Source: Clostridia bacterium (lineage in GTDB: Bacteria > Bacillota > Clostridia > Oscillospirales > CAG-272). From it: a DNA stretch of 39,010 nucleotides. The stretch spans positions 1-39,010 of the forward strand of contig JAFUQU010000047.1 of NCBI GenBank assembly GCA_017472255.1, in the 5' to 3' direction. Below, piece after piece: positions 30,850 through 39,010 of this stretch. Position numbers and translations under genes: made by a program. Numbering within the stretch: the stretch's first letter is position 1; each line of letters starts with the position of its first letter. The notes beneath the pieces were generated by a model, which was not told the DNA's origin, did no database searches, and was given only the letters and a program-made list of their open reading frames with translations.

Positions 30850-33636
30850 ATGACTGAAATTCAGAACCAGGCCATTGCAGAATCGCTGCAATACTTCGAC
30901 CGCACCGTGGCGGTGCTGGACTGTGGCTGCGACGATGCGCTGCTGTCCGCCATCCGCCGCGCCGGATTCTATGCCTATAAAATCCCGCTGGAAACCTTCT
31001 GCCGGGCGCAGTCGGCGCGCATCGGCTCCGTGACCGTTATCCCCGACGGCGCCGCCCTCCCCGCCGACACCGCCGCCGCTGTCCATCGCTATATGACCCA
31101 GAACGGCAGTCTGCTGATTTTGGGCGGACCGCTGTTCGGCATCGGCGACGCCGCGTCCGGCACCGCCAACGACGTGAGCGACGGCTCCTTCCGGCTGGTG
31201 CTGGAGGGCGTGTCCCCCTCCTACAAAATCTACCGCGAGGACGGCTGCGACAGATTCGCTACCCCCGCCCAGCCCATCACCAACGCCGTTCTGACCACCG
31301 ATCAGCCCGTATCCGTGATCTGTCCCGCCGCCCGTCCCGACGGCGCGGGCTATGACAACGAGCGGATCAACCGCATGGCTTCCCTCGCCGAGGTTCGAAA
31401 GGACGGCGAGCTTCGCGGAATCGCCGCCTTCCTCCTGCTGTCCGACACCACCGGACACCTGACCATGACCAACGGCTCCCGCCCTGGCACGGTTTCCTGC
31501 GTGACCCGGGGAAGCGCGGCGGGCGTGGTCGGCATGAGCTGGCAGACGCTGCAAACCATGGGCGGCGGCGAAACGCTGGTCTGCGATATCCTCCGCGCGC
31601 TGGTGCGGGGAATCTTCCTCTATGAGGGCGGCGTGGATTCTTATGTCTGCCGCCCCGGCGATGAGCTGACGCTGGGCGCGAAGCTGCTGACCACCGCCCG
31701 GGATTTCCTCGACGCGGCGGTGAAAATCACCCTCCGTCAGGGCGATAACGCCGTGATGGAGGACACATTCGATCTGCTGGCGACCCCGCAGAATTTCACC
31801 CGCGCGTCCGTCCGCCGAAGCGCGCCAGCCGAGGGCGACTATACCGTCACCACCGAGCTGCTTTACGACGGTCAGGTCATCGACCGCATCGACAGCGAGC
31901 TGACCGTTACCCAGCCGAACATCTCCGACGACCCCGCCGATTTCGTGTCCACATCGGGCAGCCGCTTTACGCTGGGCGGCGAGGATTGGGAGATGCGGGG
32001 CATCAACTATTGGCCGCTTTACCACGTGTCGCTGGAGCACAACCAGTATTGGATCGGCGCCTTTGACAAGAGCAACTACATTCCCGCCGCCGTGGAACGT
32101 GACCTGACCATCCTCGAAAAATGCGGCTTCAACAGCCTTGCCATCCGAGTGGACGGCAACGATCTGGCGCGGGTGACGCAGCCTGTCCGCGACTTTATGG
32201 AGCGCTGCCGCCGCCATGACCTGCGGGTTATGGTCAGCTTCTGCAACGCCAGCGACCCGCTGTTCTTCCAACAGAAGGCGTATGAACGCTTCCTGCGGGA
32301 CTGCTGGCTGATTGGCAATCCCACCATGTTCGCCCACGATATCGCGTGGGAGGTGGGACCTCAGTTCTTCGGCGAGGTATTTCGCTGCCAGTTTAACGAC
32401 CGCTGGGCGGATTGGCTCGTCGAGCAGTACGGCAGCATTGAAGCGGCGGAGTCCGCCCTCGGCACGCCCATCGACCGGGACGCTGCGGGCAATGTGACCG
32501 CTCCCGCCCGCAGCGGCTTCCGCCACGAAAAGGGAAGCGGTATTCCCAAATACGTCGCGTACCGCCATTTCATGTACGATCTGGCAAGCCGCACCTGGAA
32601 TAAAGCCTGCCGCGCCATTCGCACCCTCGACCCGCATCATCTGATCACCACCCGGGCGGCGTCCAGCAACGAGGATATCCCCAACGTGATGGTGGAAGGC
32701 GTGGGCAAGCATCTGGATTTCATCGGGCTGGAAGCCTATACCATCGAAATGAACGAGACCGGCTTCGCGGCGTCGGCGGCGCTGATGAGCGCGGCAAGCC
32801 ATCTGTCGGGCGGCAAGCCGGTGACGTGGGTGGAGTACGGCATCAGCCTTGTGGGACAGAGCGGTCTCGCCACCGGCACGCCGGTGCTGTGGGACGCGGA
32901 AAATCTCCGCCCGCTGGACAAAAAAGTGCAGGAGCAGGCGGATTATCAGGCTCAGTTCTGCCGGCTGTTCGCCTATACCGGCTGCGCGGGCAGTATGCCG
33001 TGGTTTTATGCGGGCGGCTTCCGCAGCACCGAGCACAGCGACTGCGGCTATGTCCATCCCAACGGCACCCTTCGTCCCGCCGCCGAGGTTCTCATCGCCG
33101 GTTGGGGGAAGGACGAGCGCCCGTCGGAAGCGGTTACGATCACCGTCGATCCCGATACGACGGCGGCGGGCTGGGGAACCATCGTCTTCGGGGACGGCTT
33201 CTATAACCGGATGATCATCCAGCGGCTGGAATCCGAGGGGCGCGCTGTTCCCGGCGGACGTGTGGACGGTCCGGGCATGACGGCGGTGAAGCAGGCGTAT
33301 CCGGAGGGCAAGGGCGTGATTATCCGCACGCCGGGCACCGGCTCCACGTCGGCGGACGCCGAGCTTCGCTGGCTGAACGCGGAGTTCAACGACGTGCAGG
33401 CGGCATCGGTCGGCGATATGCTGGCGCTGACGGTGAGCGTGGGCAACACGGGCGAAGCCGCGTGGCTGCCGGAGAATGTGACGCTTTCGGTGAACGGCGT
33501 ATCGCTGGCGATTCCGGCGGAAGTTCCGCGCTTCGGCGATGTGACCGTCACCGGATGCGTTCCCGCAGACGGGACGCTCGTGCTGCGTATGCAGCGCGGC
33601 GGCGAAGGCTTCGGCGAGAAGCGCGTAATCGGGTGA
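30850..33636 (+). CDS. Large cytoplasmic glycosidase-like protein (clan GH-A type barrel)
   Basis: 928 residues; GAGG lies nine bases before ATG 30850. No signal peptide. Residues about 20-280 form an alpha/beta domain of the amidotransferase-like fold (VAVLDCGCDDALLSAIRRAGF, GSLLILGGPLFGIGDA) seen at the edge of some beta-galactosidases, about 285-360 is a beta domain, and about 375-790 a TIM barrel beginning with WEMRGINYWPLYH. Glu501 (DIAWEVGPQF) and Glu662 (VTWVEYGIS) sit where a GH-A acid/base and nucleophile would be. About 840-925 is a CARDB/Ig-like domain (VGDMLALTVSVGNTGEAAW). Probably hydrolyses an imported oligosaccharide; I cannot assign a GH family. Monocistronic. Confidence 0.78.
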   Translation: MTEIQNQAIAESLQYFDRTVAVLDCGCDDALLSAIRRAGFYAYKIPLETFCRAQSARIGSVTVIPDGAALPADTAAAVHRYMTQNGSLLILGGPLFGIGDAASGTANDVSDGSFRLVLEGVSPSYKIYREDGCDRFATPAQPITNAVLTTDQPVSVICPAARPDGAGYDNERINRMASLAEVRKDGELRGIAAFLLLSDTTGHLTMTNGSRPGTVSCVTRGSAAGVVGMSWQTLQTMGGGETLVCDILRALVRGIFLYEGGVDSYVCRPGDELTLGAKLLTTARDFLDAAVKITLRQGDNAVMEDTFDLLATPQNFTRASVRRSAPAEGDYTVTTELLYDGQVIDRIDSELTVTQPNISDDPADFVSTSGSRFTLGGEDWEMRGINYWPLYHVSLEHNQYWIGAFDKSNYIPAAVERDLTILEKCGFNSLAIRVDGNDLARVTQPVRDFMERCRRHDLRVMVSFCNASDPLFFQQKAYERFLRDCWLIGNPTMFAHDIAWEVGPQFFGEVFRCQFNDRWADWLVEQYGSIEAAESALGTPIDRDAAGNVTAPARSGFRHEKGSGIPKYVAYRHFMYDLASRTWNKACRAIRTLDPHHLITTRAASSNEDIPNVMVEGVGKHLDFIGLEAYTIEMNETGFAASAALMSAASHLSGGKPVTWVEYGISLVGQSGLATGTPVLWDAENLRPLDKKVQEQADYQAQFCRLFAYTGCAGSMPWFYAGGFRSTEHSDCGYVHPNGTLRPAAEVLIAGWGKDERPSEAVTITVDPDTTAAGWGTIVFGDGFYNRMIIQRLESEGRAVPGGRVDGPGMTAVKQAYPEGKGVIIRTPGTGSTSADAELRWLNAEFNDVQAASVGDMLALTVSVGNTGEAAWLPENVTLSVNGVSLAIPAEVPRFGDVTVTGCVPADGTLVLRMQRGGEGFGEKRVIG

Positions 33637-33672
33637 TGTTGGGCAGGAACTTGCTCCTGCTGTGTGAATTCG

Positions 33673-33719
33673 GGCGACCGCAACCCTATGGGGGAACCCC
33701 TAAGGTTGCGGTCGCCTTT
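33673..33719 (+). terminator. Terminator of the large glycosidase-like gene
   Basis: GGCGACCGCAACC and GGTTGCGGTCGCC (13 bp) enclose an inner GGGG/CCCC stem, followed by TTTA. Its shape resembles intergenic hairpin repeats of gut Firmicutes. Confidence 0.75.
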
Positions 33720-33780
33720 ACCGTTTGAAAAGTACAGGATTTTAGCTTTCCTTATTATTAATTATTTCTCGATAATATGA

Positions 33781-33809
33781 TTGACAAACAGAGAGCAATC
33801 TGCTATAAT
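33781..33809 (+). promoter_or_regulatory. Promoter of the glycyl-radical enzyme operon
   Basis: TTGACA (33781-33786), 17 bp, TATAAT (33804-33809) with TGC just before it; consensus. Confidence 0.9.
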
Positions 33810-33845
33810 ATGAGTACCCTAATTTTTATTAAGGAGGACACCGCC

Positions 33846-35987
33846 ATGTCCGAATACACGTTCTATTCTGCCTTCCCTGGAAGCCGCCCTGTACGCTGCT
33901 CCGAGAAAACCCGCCGCTTTGCCTGGGACTCCCTCCACGCTGTCTACGGACGGCAGACAAGCGAAACTCTCGCCTTGGAGTCGGATGAAATTCCCGGCTT
34001 TGCCGAGATGAGCCCTTATGCCCGCTATGACGCCGCCATCCGCCTGATCGCTGAAAAGGCTCCCCTGCGCCTCTGTCCCGACGAACTGGTCTGCGGCAGC
34101 GCAACACTTGGCAAAGCCATCAAACACACCATTCCGGTCCATCTGAACGGGAAGTGCTTTCAGGAAAGCGTTTCCCACCTGACCTGCGGCTTTGACCGGG
34201 TTCTGCGGGAGGGGCTGGATTCCTACCTCGACCGCATTCACGCCCGTCAGGCAAAGGAATGCACCCCGGCTCAGGAAGAATTCCTGCGGTCGCTGGAAAA
34301 CACCGTGGAGAGCCTTCGCATCTGGCACGGACGCTATCTGAACCTGCTGGCAGAAAAGCGCGCCAGCGCGGCTGATGAAGCAGAAAGAGCCTACTACGAT
34401 GCGCTGTACAAAAATCTCGCCCCCGTTCCGTTCGGCGTGCCGAAGACCTTCCGTCAAGGCGTGCAGGCGCTGTGGTTCCTGTTTGCCTTCACCCGGCTCT
34501 GCGGCAACTGGTCGGGCATCGGACGCATCGACGTGATGCTGGGCGATCTGCTGAAAGCCGATTTGGCGTCCGGCGAAATTGCCCTGGATGAAGCCCGGGA
34601 GCTGCTTGCCCATTTCTGGATTAAGGGCTGCGAGTGGATCTGTCTGGACGAACGCGGCACGGGTGACGCGCAGCATTATCAGAACATCGTTCTGTCGGGC
34701 TGCGGCGAGGACGGTAAGGATGTCACCAACGAGGTTACATGGCTGGTGCTGGATATTGTAGAGGAATTCCCCATCCCCGATTTTCCCATCGCCGTCCGGG
34801 TGAATGAAGACACCGCCCCCGCTCTGCTGAACAAAATCGCCGCCGTAATGCGTCACGGCAGCGGCGTGGTTGCGGTATACAACGAGCGGCTGATTATCGA
34901 CAGCATGGTGGAATTCGGTTATCCCGTGGAGGAAGCCCGCCGCTTTGCCAACGACGGCTGCTGGGAGGTTCAGGTGCCCGGCAAGACACTGTTCGGTTAT
35001 CAGGCCATCGATATCTACGGTCAGTACCAGAAGGAAGTGCTGGGCATGGAAGGGGAGAAGAAGGATTACGACAGCTTCGACGCCCTGCTTGGCGAGACCA
35101 AGTCCATGATTGCGCGGTTTATGGCAGACTGGCACGACAGAGCGGACAGCCACGGCAAGGGCGGAAAGCCCAGTACGGTTGTGGCGCTGTTTGAGGACGA
35201 CTGCATCGAAAAGGCTGCCGATTATTATTGCGGCGGCACCCGCTATGCGGCGCTTTCTCCCCATCTGGGCGGCGTACCTGACACGGTCAACTCCCTGCTG
35301 GCCATCAAAAAGCTGGTCTTTGAGGAAAAGAAGCTGACCTTCGGGGCGTTCATGGACATCCTCCGCGCCGACTGGGAAGGTCACGAGGAGCTGCGCCGCT
35401 ATGTCCGGGACAGCTATACCTATTACGGCAACGACAACGATGAGGCGGACGATCTGGCCGTACAGATTATGGACACCTTCATGGACGAGACCCGCAAGAT
35501 CAAGTTCCGTGCCGGCGTGCTCCGTCCGGCGGGAATCAGCACCTTCGGACGGCAGATTGACTGGAAGGATGTCCGTTATCCCCATGCCCACGGCTATCGC
35601 CGGGGAGAGATCCTTGCCAGCAACCTAAGCCCCACTCCCGGAACCGACCGGGAAGGCGCGACTGCGGTCATCCGTTCTCACTGCAAAATCAACCTCTCCA
35701 AGCTGACCTGCGGAACGGCGCTGGACATCAAGCTGGAGCCGAATTCGGTGAAGGGCGAGGAAGGATTGGAAGCGATTGCGTCGCTGATTTCCGGCTTCGT
35801 GGTGCTGGGCGGCTTTTTCATGCAGCTTGACGTGATGGACAATGCCGTTCTGCTGGAGGCGCAGAAGCACCCCGAGGATTACCAGAACCTAGCAGTGCGC
35901 ATTTCGGGCTGGTCGGCGCGGTTCGTCACGCTGAACGATACCTGGCAGCGGATGATTATCGAACGCAGCCAGCAGGCGGGTGTGTAA
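33846..35987 (+). CDS. Glycyl-radical enzyme of unassigned substrate (PFL-like family)
   Basis: 713 residues from ATG 33846, with AAGGAGG about 8 bases upstream (the in-frame ATG at 33777 lies in the promoter). The enzyme needs a radical on a C-terminal glycine, here Gly688 in AVRISGWSARFVTLND (family RVxGYxxxF). The thiyl cysteine is Cys372 in FANDGCWEVQVPG; the Cys-x-Glu372-374 pattern is that of the dehydratase/lyase branch (glycerol, diol and choline enzymes have GCVE) rather than pyruvate formate-lyase (CC). At 713 residues it is shorter than usual (760-850). The N-terminal PFL domain has SPYARYDAAIRLIAEKAP, FRQGVQALWFLFAFTRL and GRIDVMLGDLL. No microcompartment genes are near. Overlaps its activase gene by one base (TAATG). 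Anaerobic organism implied. Likely substrate: a sugar-derived diol or acid, unproven. Confidence 0.93.
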   Translation: MSEYTFYSAFPGSRPVRCSEKTRRFAWDSLHAVYGRQTSETLALESDEIPGFAEMSPYARYDAAIRLIAEKAPLRLCPDELVCGSATLGKAIKHTIPVHLNGKCFQESVSHLTCGFDRVLREGLDSYLDRIHARQAKECTPAQEEFLRSLENTVESLRIWHGRYLNLLAEKRASAADEAERAYYDALYKNLAPVPFGVPKTFRQGVQALWFLFAFTRLCGNWSGIGRIDVMLGDLLKADLASGEIALDEARELLAHFWIKGCEWICLDERGTGDAQHYQNIVLSGCGEDGKDVTNEVTWLVLDIVEEFPIPDFPIAVRVNEDTAPALLNKIAAVMRHGSGVVAVYNERLIIDSMVEFGYPVEEARRFANDGCWEVQVPGKTLFGYQAIDIYGQYQKEVLGMEGEKKDYDSFDALLGETKSMIARFMADWHDRADSHGKGGKPSTVVALFEDDCIEKAADYYCGGTRYAALSPHLGGVPDTVNSLLAIKKLVFEEKKLTFGAFMDILRADWEGHEELRRYVRDSYTYYGNDNDEADDLAVQIMDTFMDETRKIKFRAGVLRPAGISTFGRQIDWKDVRYPHAHGYRRGEILASNLSPTPGTDREGATAVIRSHCKINLSKLTCGTALDIKLEPNSVKGEEGLEAIASLISGFVVLGGFFMQLDVMDNAVLLEAQKHPEDYQNLAVRISGWSARFVTLNDTWQRMIIERSQQAGV

Positions 35988-36865
35988 TGCTGGGACGGAT
36001 TACGAACATTCAGCGGTTTTCCACTCACGACGGACCGGGCATCCGCACCACCGTCTTTCTCAAAGGCTGTCCCATGCGCTGCATATGGTGTCACAACCCC
36101 GAAACCTGGCATACCGCCCCGCAGATTCAGCTGAATGCCACCCGCTGCACCGGCTGCGGCGGGTGTGAGGCGGTCTGCCCGGCGGGCTGCCACCGCATTG
36201 ACGTGGACGAAACCGCCTTCCGCCATCTTTATGATAGCACCGGCTGTGTCCGCTGCGGGAAGTGCATTGCCGCCTGCCGCGCTCTGGCGCTGGAGTGGTG
36301 CGGCAAGGAAATGGAGGCGGAGGAGGTTATATCCATCGTGGAGCGCGACCGGGCCTTCTATGGGAAAACTGGCGGTTTGACCGTTTCAGGCGGCGAGCCG
36401 ATGATGCAGCCGGCGTTTACCAATGCGCTGCTGGGTCTGGCAAAGGAGCGAGGGCTTTCGACGTGCGTGGAAATATGCGGCGTAGGGGCTGAGAATCTGG
36501 ACGATGGGCTATGCGACCGCATTTACTTCGACATCAAGACGCCCGATCCGGCGCTTCACCGCCGTCTGACCGGTCGGGACAATGCCGACATTCTGGCGAA
36601 TCTGCGCCGGCTGGCGGAGAGATGTTCCGATAAAATCGTCGTCCGCATGGTGATTGCCGCCGGGTTGAACGATTCGCCTGAATTGGTTGAGCAGCTCACG
36701 GCTTTGACGTCTTCGCTGGGAATTGCTCATGTGGAGCTGAATCCCTTCCATCCTTACGGTTCCTCCAAAGCCTCCGCGGTGGGAATGAAATCGACCTCCC
36801 CCGGGAAAGAAGCTGTGCCTGACGACAGGGCGCTTGCGAAGCTGCGGGCTCATGCCGAGGCGTGA
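35987..36865 (+). CDS. Glycyl-radical enzyme activase (radical SAM)
   Basis: 292 residues. The ATG shares its A with the stop of the preceding gene (TAATG), so translation is coupled. The radical-SAM cluster is C28-x3-C32-x2-C35 in GCPMRCIWCHNPE; the N-terminal FSTHDGPGIRTTVFLKGC is the activase hallmark. Two further iron-sulfur sites follow as ferredoxin-type repeats, RCTGCGGCEAVCPAGC and GCVRCGKCIAACRALALE, the plan of activases of the dehydratase branch rather than the simple PFL activase. TVSGGEPMMQP binds SAM and FDIKTPDPALHRRLTGRDN is another conserved block. It uses SAM and an electron to place the radical on Gly688 of the partner enzyme. Confidence 0.95.
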   Translation: MLGRITNIQRFSTHDGPGIRTTVFLKGCPMRCIWCHNPETWHTAPQIQLNATRCTGCGGCEAVCPAGCHRIDVDETAFRHLYDSTGCVRCGKCIAACRALALEWCGKEMEAEEVISIVERDRAFYGKTGGLTVSGGEPMMQPAFTNALLGLAKERGLSTCVEICGVGAENLDDGLCDRIYFDIKTPDPALHRRLTGRDNADILANLRRLAERCSDKIVVRMVIAAGLNDSPELVEQLTALTSSLGIAHVELNPFHPYGSSKASAVGMKSTSPGKEAVPDDRALAKLRAHAEA

Positions 36866-36947
36866 CGGTTAGGGATGATAATATCATCTGTAAAACATTT
36901 TATACTTGTGTGCACTCAAATGGTATTTCTTATTTTTTTTCGAGACA

Positions 36948-36993
36948 AAAAACCATGCCATATCAGGCGAAAGCCTGATATGGCATGGTTTTT
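36948..36993. terminator. Bidirectional terminator
   Basis: A 21-bp perfect stem (AAAAACCATGCCATATCAGG and on, with its complement) with a GAAA loop, A-tract before and T-tract after, between the activase gene and ppdK. Confidence 0.95.
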
Positions 36994-37036
36994 ATTTGGA
37001 CTTACGAAAACCGAACTCGGTTCAGCTTACAATCGC

Positions 37037-39010
37037 TTACTGAGCGTCCTTAATCGCAGCCTGAGCAGCAGCGAGGCGTGCGATCGGTACGCGGAAAGGC
37101 GAGCAGGAAACGTAGGTCAGACCAACCTTGTGGCAGAACTCCACAGAGGACGGGTCGCCGCCGTGCTCACCGCAGATGCCCAGCTTGATGTCGGGGCGGG
37201 TCTTGCGACCCAGATCAGCTGCGAGAGCAACCAGCTTGCCGACGCCGTTCTGATCGAGCTTAGCAAAGGGATCGTTCTCGTAGATCTTCTTGTCGTAGTA
37301 TGCGCCCAGGAACTTGCCGGCGTCGTCACGGGAGAAGCCGAAGGTCATCTGGGTCAGGTCGTTGGTACCGAAGGAGAAGAACTCAGCTTCCTTCGCGATC
37401 TCGTCAGCGGTGATAGCCGCACGAGGAATCTCAATCATGGTACCAACCTTGTAGTGCATATCGGAGCCAGCAGCCTTGATTTCGGCGTCAGCGGTCTCAA
37501 CGACTACATTCTTCACGTACTTAAGCTCCTTGATCTCGCCAACCAGCGGAATCATGATCTCAGGAACGATGGTCCAGTCAGCGTGCTTAGCCTGAACGTT
37601 CAGAGCTGCACGGATAACTGCCTTGGTCTGCATAACAGCGATTTCAGGGTAGGTGACAGCCAGACGGCAGCCGCGGTGACCCATCATCGGGTTGAACTCA
37701 TGGAGGGAAGCGATAATAGCCTTGACTTCTTCAACGGTCTTGCCGGTGTCAGCAGCCAGCAGCTCGATGTCCTTTTCCTCGGTGGGAACGAACTCGTGGA
37801 GCGGCGGGTCGAGGAAGCGGATGGTGATCGGGCAGCCCTGCATGGTCTCATACATAGCCTCGAAGTCGCCCTGCTGCATCGGGAGGATCTTAGCCAGAGC
37901 CTTCTCACGACCCTCAACGGTGTCGGAGCAGATCATCTCACGGATAGCGGCGATTCTGTCAGCCTCGAAGAACATATGCTCGGTACGGCACAGACCGATA
38001 CCCTGTGCGCCCAGCTCGTAAGCCTTGGCAGCGTCCTTCGGGTTGTCGGCGTTGGTGCGAACCTGCAGCTTGCGGTACTTGTCAGCCCATGCCATGATGC
38101 GACCGAAGTCACCGCCGATGGTAGCGTCAACGGTGGGAATAGCCTCGCCGTAGATGTTACCGGTGGAACCGTCGATGGAGATCACGTCGCCCTCAACATA
38201 AGTCTTGCCGCCGAGAGTGAACTTCTTGTTCTCCTCGTCCATAACGATGTCGCCGCAGCCGGATACGCAGCAGGTACCCATACCACGTGCAACAACGGCT
38301 GCGTGAGAGGTCATACCGCCGCGGACAGTCAGAATACCCTGAGATGCCTTCATACCGGTGATGTCCTCGGGAGAGGTCTCCAGACGAACCAGAACGACCT
38401 TCTTGCCCTGTGCCTTCCAAGCCTCAGCGTCTTCAGCGGTGAAGACAACCTGACCGCAGGCAGCTCCAGGGGAAGCACCCAGACCGCGACCGATAGGAGT
38501 AGCAGCCTTCAGAGCCTTGGCGTCGAACTGCGGGTGGAGCAGGGTGTCGAGGTTTCTGGGATCGATCATGGAAACAGCCTGCTTCTCGTCGATCATGCCC
38601 TCGTCAACCAGGTCGCAGGCGATCTTGAGAGCAGCCTGAGCGGTTCTCTTGCCGTTACGGGTCTGGAGCATGTAGAGGTGCTTGTCCTCGATGGTGAACT
38701 CCATATCCTGCATATCGCGGTAGTGGTTCTCGAGGGTAGCGCAGATGCCCTTGAACTGCTCGAATACTTCGGGCATGATCTCAGCCATCTTTTCAATCTT
38801 CATAGGAGTACGAACGCCTGCAACGACGTCCTCGCCCTGTGCGTTCATCAGGAACTCGCCCATGAGCTTCTTCTCGCCGGTTGCGGGATCGCGGGTGAAG
38901 GCAACGCCAGTACCACAGTCGTCACCCATGTTACCGAATGCCATCATCTGAACATTGACAGCGGTACCCCAAGAATAGGGGATATCATTATCGCGGCGAT
39001 AAACGTTCGC
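37037..39010 (-). CDS. ppdK: Pyruvate, phosphate dikinase (5' partial)
   Basis: 658 codons of the C-terminal part are visible, open to the window edge; the full family length is about 875. The enzyme interconverts pyruvate, ATP and phosphate with PEP, AMP and pyrophosphate, a key step of pyrophosphate-linked glycolysis in clostridia. Visible: the end of the ATP-grasp domain (DNDIPYSWGTAVNVQMM, FGNMGDDCGTGVAFTRDP), the swivelling phosphohistidine domain with the catalytic histidine in GGMTSHAAVVARGMGT, and the PEP/pyruvate barrel with CRTEHMFFEADR, MGHRGCRLAVTYPEI, FFSFGTNDLTQMT and the C-terminal GICGEHGGDPSSVEF holding the proton-donor Cys. Codon use is strongly adapted, unlike the neighbours, which suggests high expression. 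Convergent with the activase gene. Confidence 0.97.
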   Translation of the reverse strand, partial: ANVYRRDNDIPYSWGTAVNVQMMAFGNMGDDCGTGVAFTRDPATGEKKLMGEFLMNAQGEDVVAGVRTPMKIEKMAEIMPEVFEQFKGICATLENHYRDMQDMEFTIEDKHLYMLQTRNGKRTAQAALKIACDLVDEGMIDEKQAVSMIDPRNLDTLLHPQFDAKALKAATPIGRGLGASPGAACGQVVFTAEDAEAWKAQGKKVVLVRLETSPEDITGMKASQGILTVRGGMTSHAAVVARGMGTCCVSGCGDIVMDEENKKFTLGGKTYVEGDVISIDGSTGNIYGEAIPTVDATIGGDFGRIMAWADKYRKLQVRTNADNPKDAAKAYELGAQGIGLCRTEHMFFEADRIAAIREMICSDTVEGREKALAKILPMQQGDFEAMYETMQGCPITIRFLDPPLHEFVPTEEKDIELLAADTGKTVEEVKAIIASLHEFNPMMGHRGCRLAVTYPEIAVMQTKAVIRAALNVQAKHADWTIVPEIMIPLVGEIKELKYVKNVVVETADAEIKAAGSDMHYKVGTMIEIPRAAITADEIAKEAEFFSFGTNDLTQMTFGFSRDDAGKFLGAYYDKKIYENDPFAKLDQNGVGKLVALAADLGRKTRPDIKLGICGEHGGDPSSVEFCHKVGLTYVSCSPFRVPIARLAAAQAAIKDAQ

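Noticed and set aside
30457..33057. Long minus-strand open frame (866 codons)
   Set aside because: It lies antisense to the GH-A-like gene; GC-rich codons of the plus gene leave this frame open, and its translation is low-complexity Ala/Arg/His-rich with no RBS or known domain.
33819..35591. Minus-strand open frame of 590 codons
   Set aside because: Antisense to the glycyl-radical enzyme gene, whose catalytic motifs are unmistakable.
33846..35987. Pyruvate formate-lyase itself (pflB)
   Set aside because: The active site has Gly-Cys-Trp-Glu rather than the adjacent Cys-Cys of pyruvate formate-lyase, and the activase has two extra ferredoxin-like clusters.
1..39010. CRISPR array, rRNA genes, intact insertion sequence or prophage
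   Set aside because: No regularly spaced repeats, rRNA sequence, transposase gene with terminal repeats, or phage structural genes were seen; the recombinase relic is the only mobile-element gene.

Overview
The window looks like chromosomal DNA of an uncultured gut-type Clostridia (Bacillota), probably in or near Oscillospirales/Christensenellales; I can support only Clostridia with confidence. The reasons are near-consensus sigma-A promoters (TTGACA, 17 bp, TATAAT, often with TGC just before the -10), strong AGGAGG ribosome sites, lipobox solute-binding proteins with Ser/Thr/Ala-rich linkers, a glycyl-radical enzyme with its activase, pyruvate phosphate dikinase and many AraC-type regulators. 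Most of the window is GC-rich; the first 4.7 kb is visibly more AT-rich.

1-4,740 is a decayed accessory island: a pair of ABC exporter half-transporters (the first cut by the window edge), an MptD-type ECF S-component that stops early and is joined in frame to the last 58 codons of an AraC regulator, two related hairpins, a small Cys-rich protein with its own promoter, and the C-terminal wreck of a large serine recombinase. It ends at a tRNA-Pro(CGG). 5,029-8,252 holds an orphan sensor kinase with a 3-methyladenine glycosylase (tag), a MarR regulator with a DUF5131 protein behind a two-palindrome operator, and a 26-residue membrane protein with its own promoter, RBS and terminator.

8,411-16,087 carries an unusual single-chain iron alcohol dehydrogenase-aldehyde dehydrogenase (reverse of AdhE order), an OPA-like MFS transporter with an RpiR regulator facing a sugar-isomerase-like TIM-barrel gene, and an ECF sigma factor translationally coupled to a membrane protein.

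16,201-33,636 is a carbohydrate-use region: a zinc-less medium-chain dehydrogenase, two solute-binding lipoproteins without permeases, each divergent from an AraC regulator, a DUF4038/GH140-like glycosidase with an AIM24 protein, a secreted beta-helix lipoprotein, a regulator combining a LacI-type sensor with a LuxR-type HTH, a surface protein with a possible sorting tail, and a large cytoplasmic clan GH-A-like protein. A 14-base motif (GTCACRATTCTSCA) occurs three times, at the promoters of the dehydrogenase, the first binding protein and the first AraC gene, with identical geometry at the first two; this is the best evidence for a local regulon.

33,846-36,865 is a two-gene operon for a short, unassigned glycyl-radical enzyme and its radical-SAM activase. 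The window closes inside a convergent ppdK. Perfect-stem terminators separate nearly every convergent gene pair.
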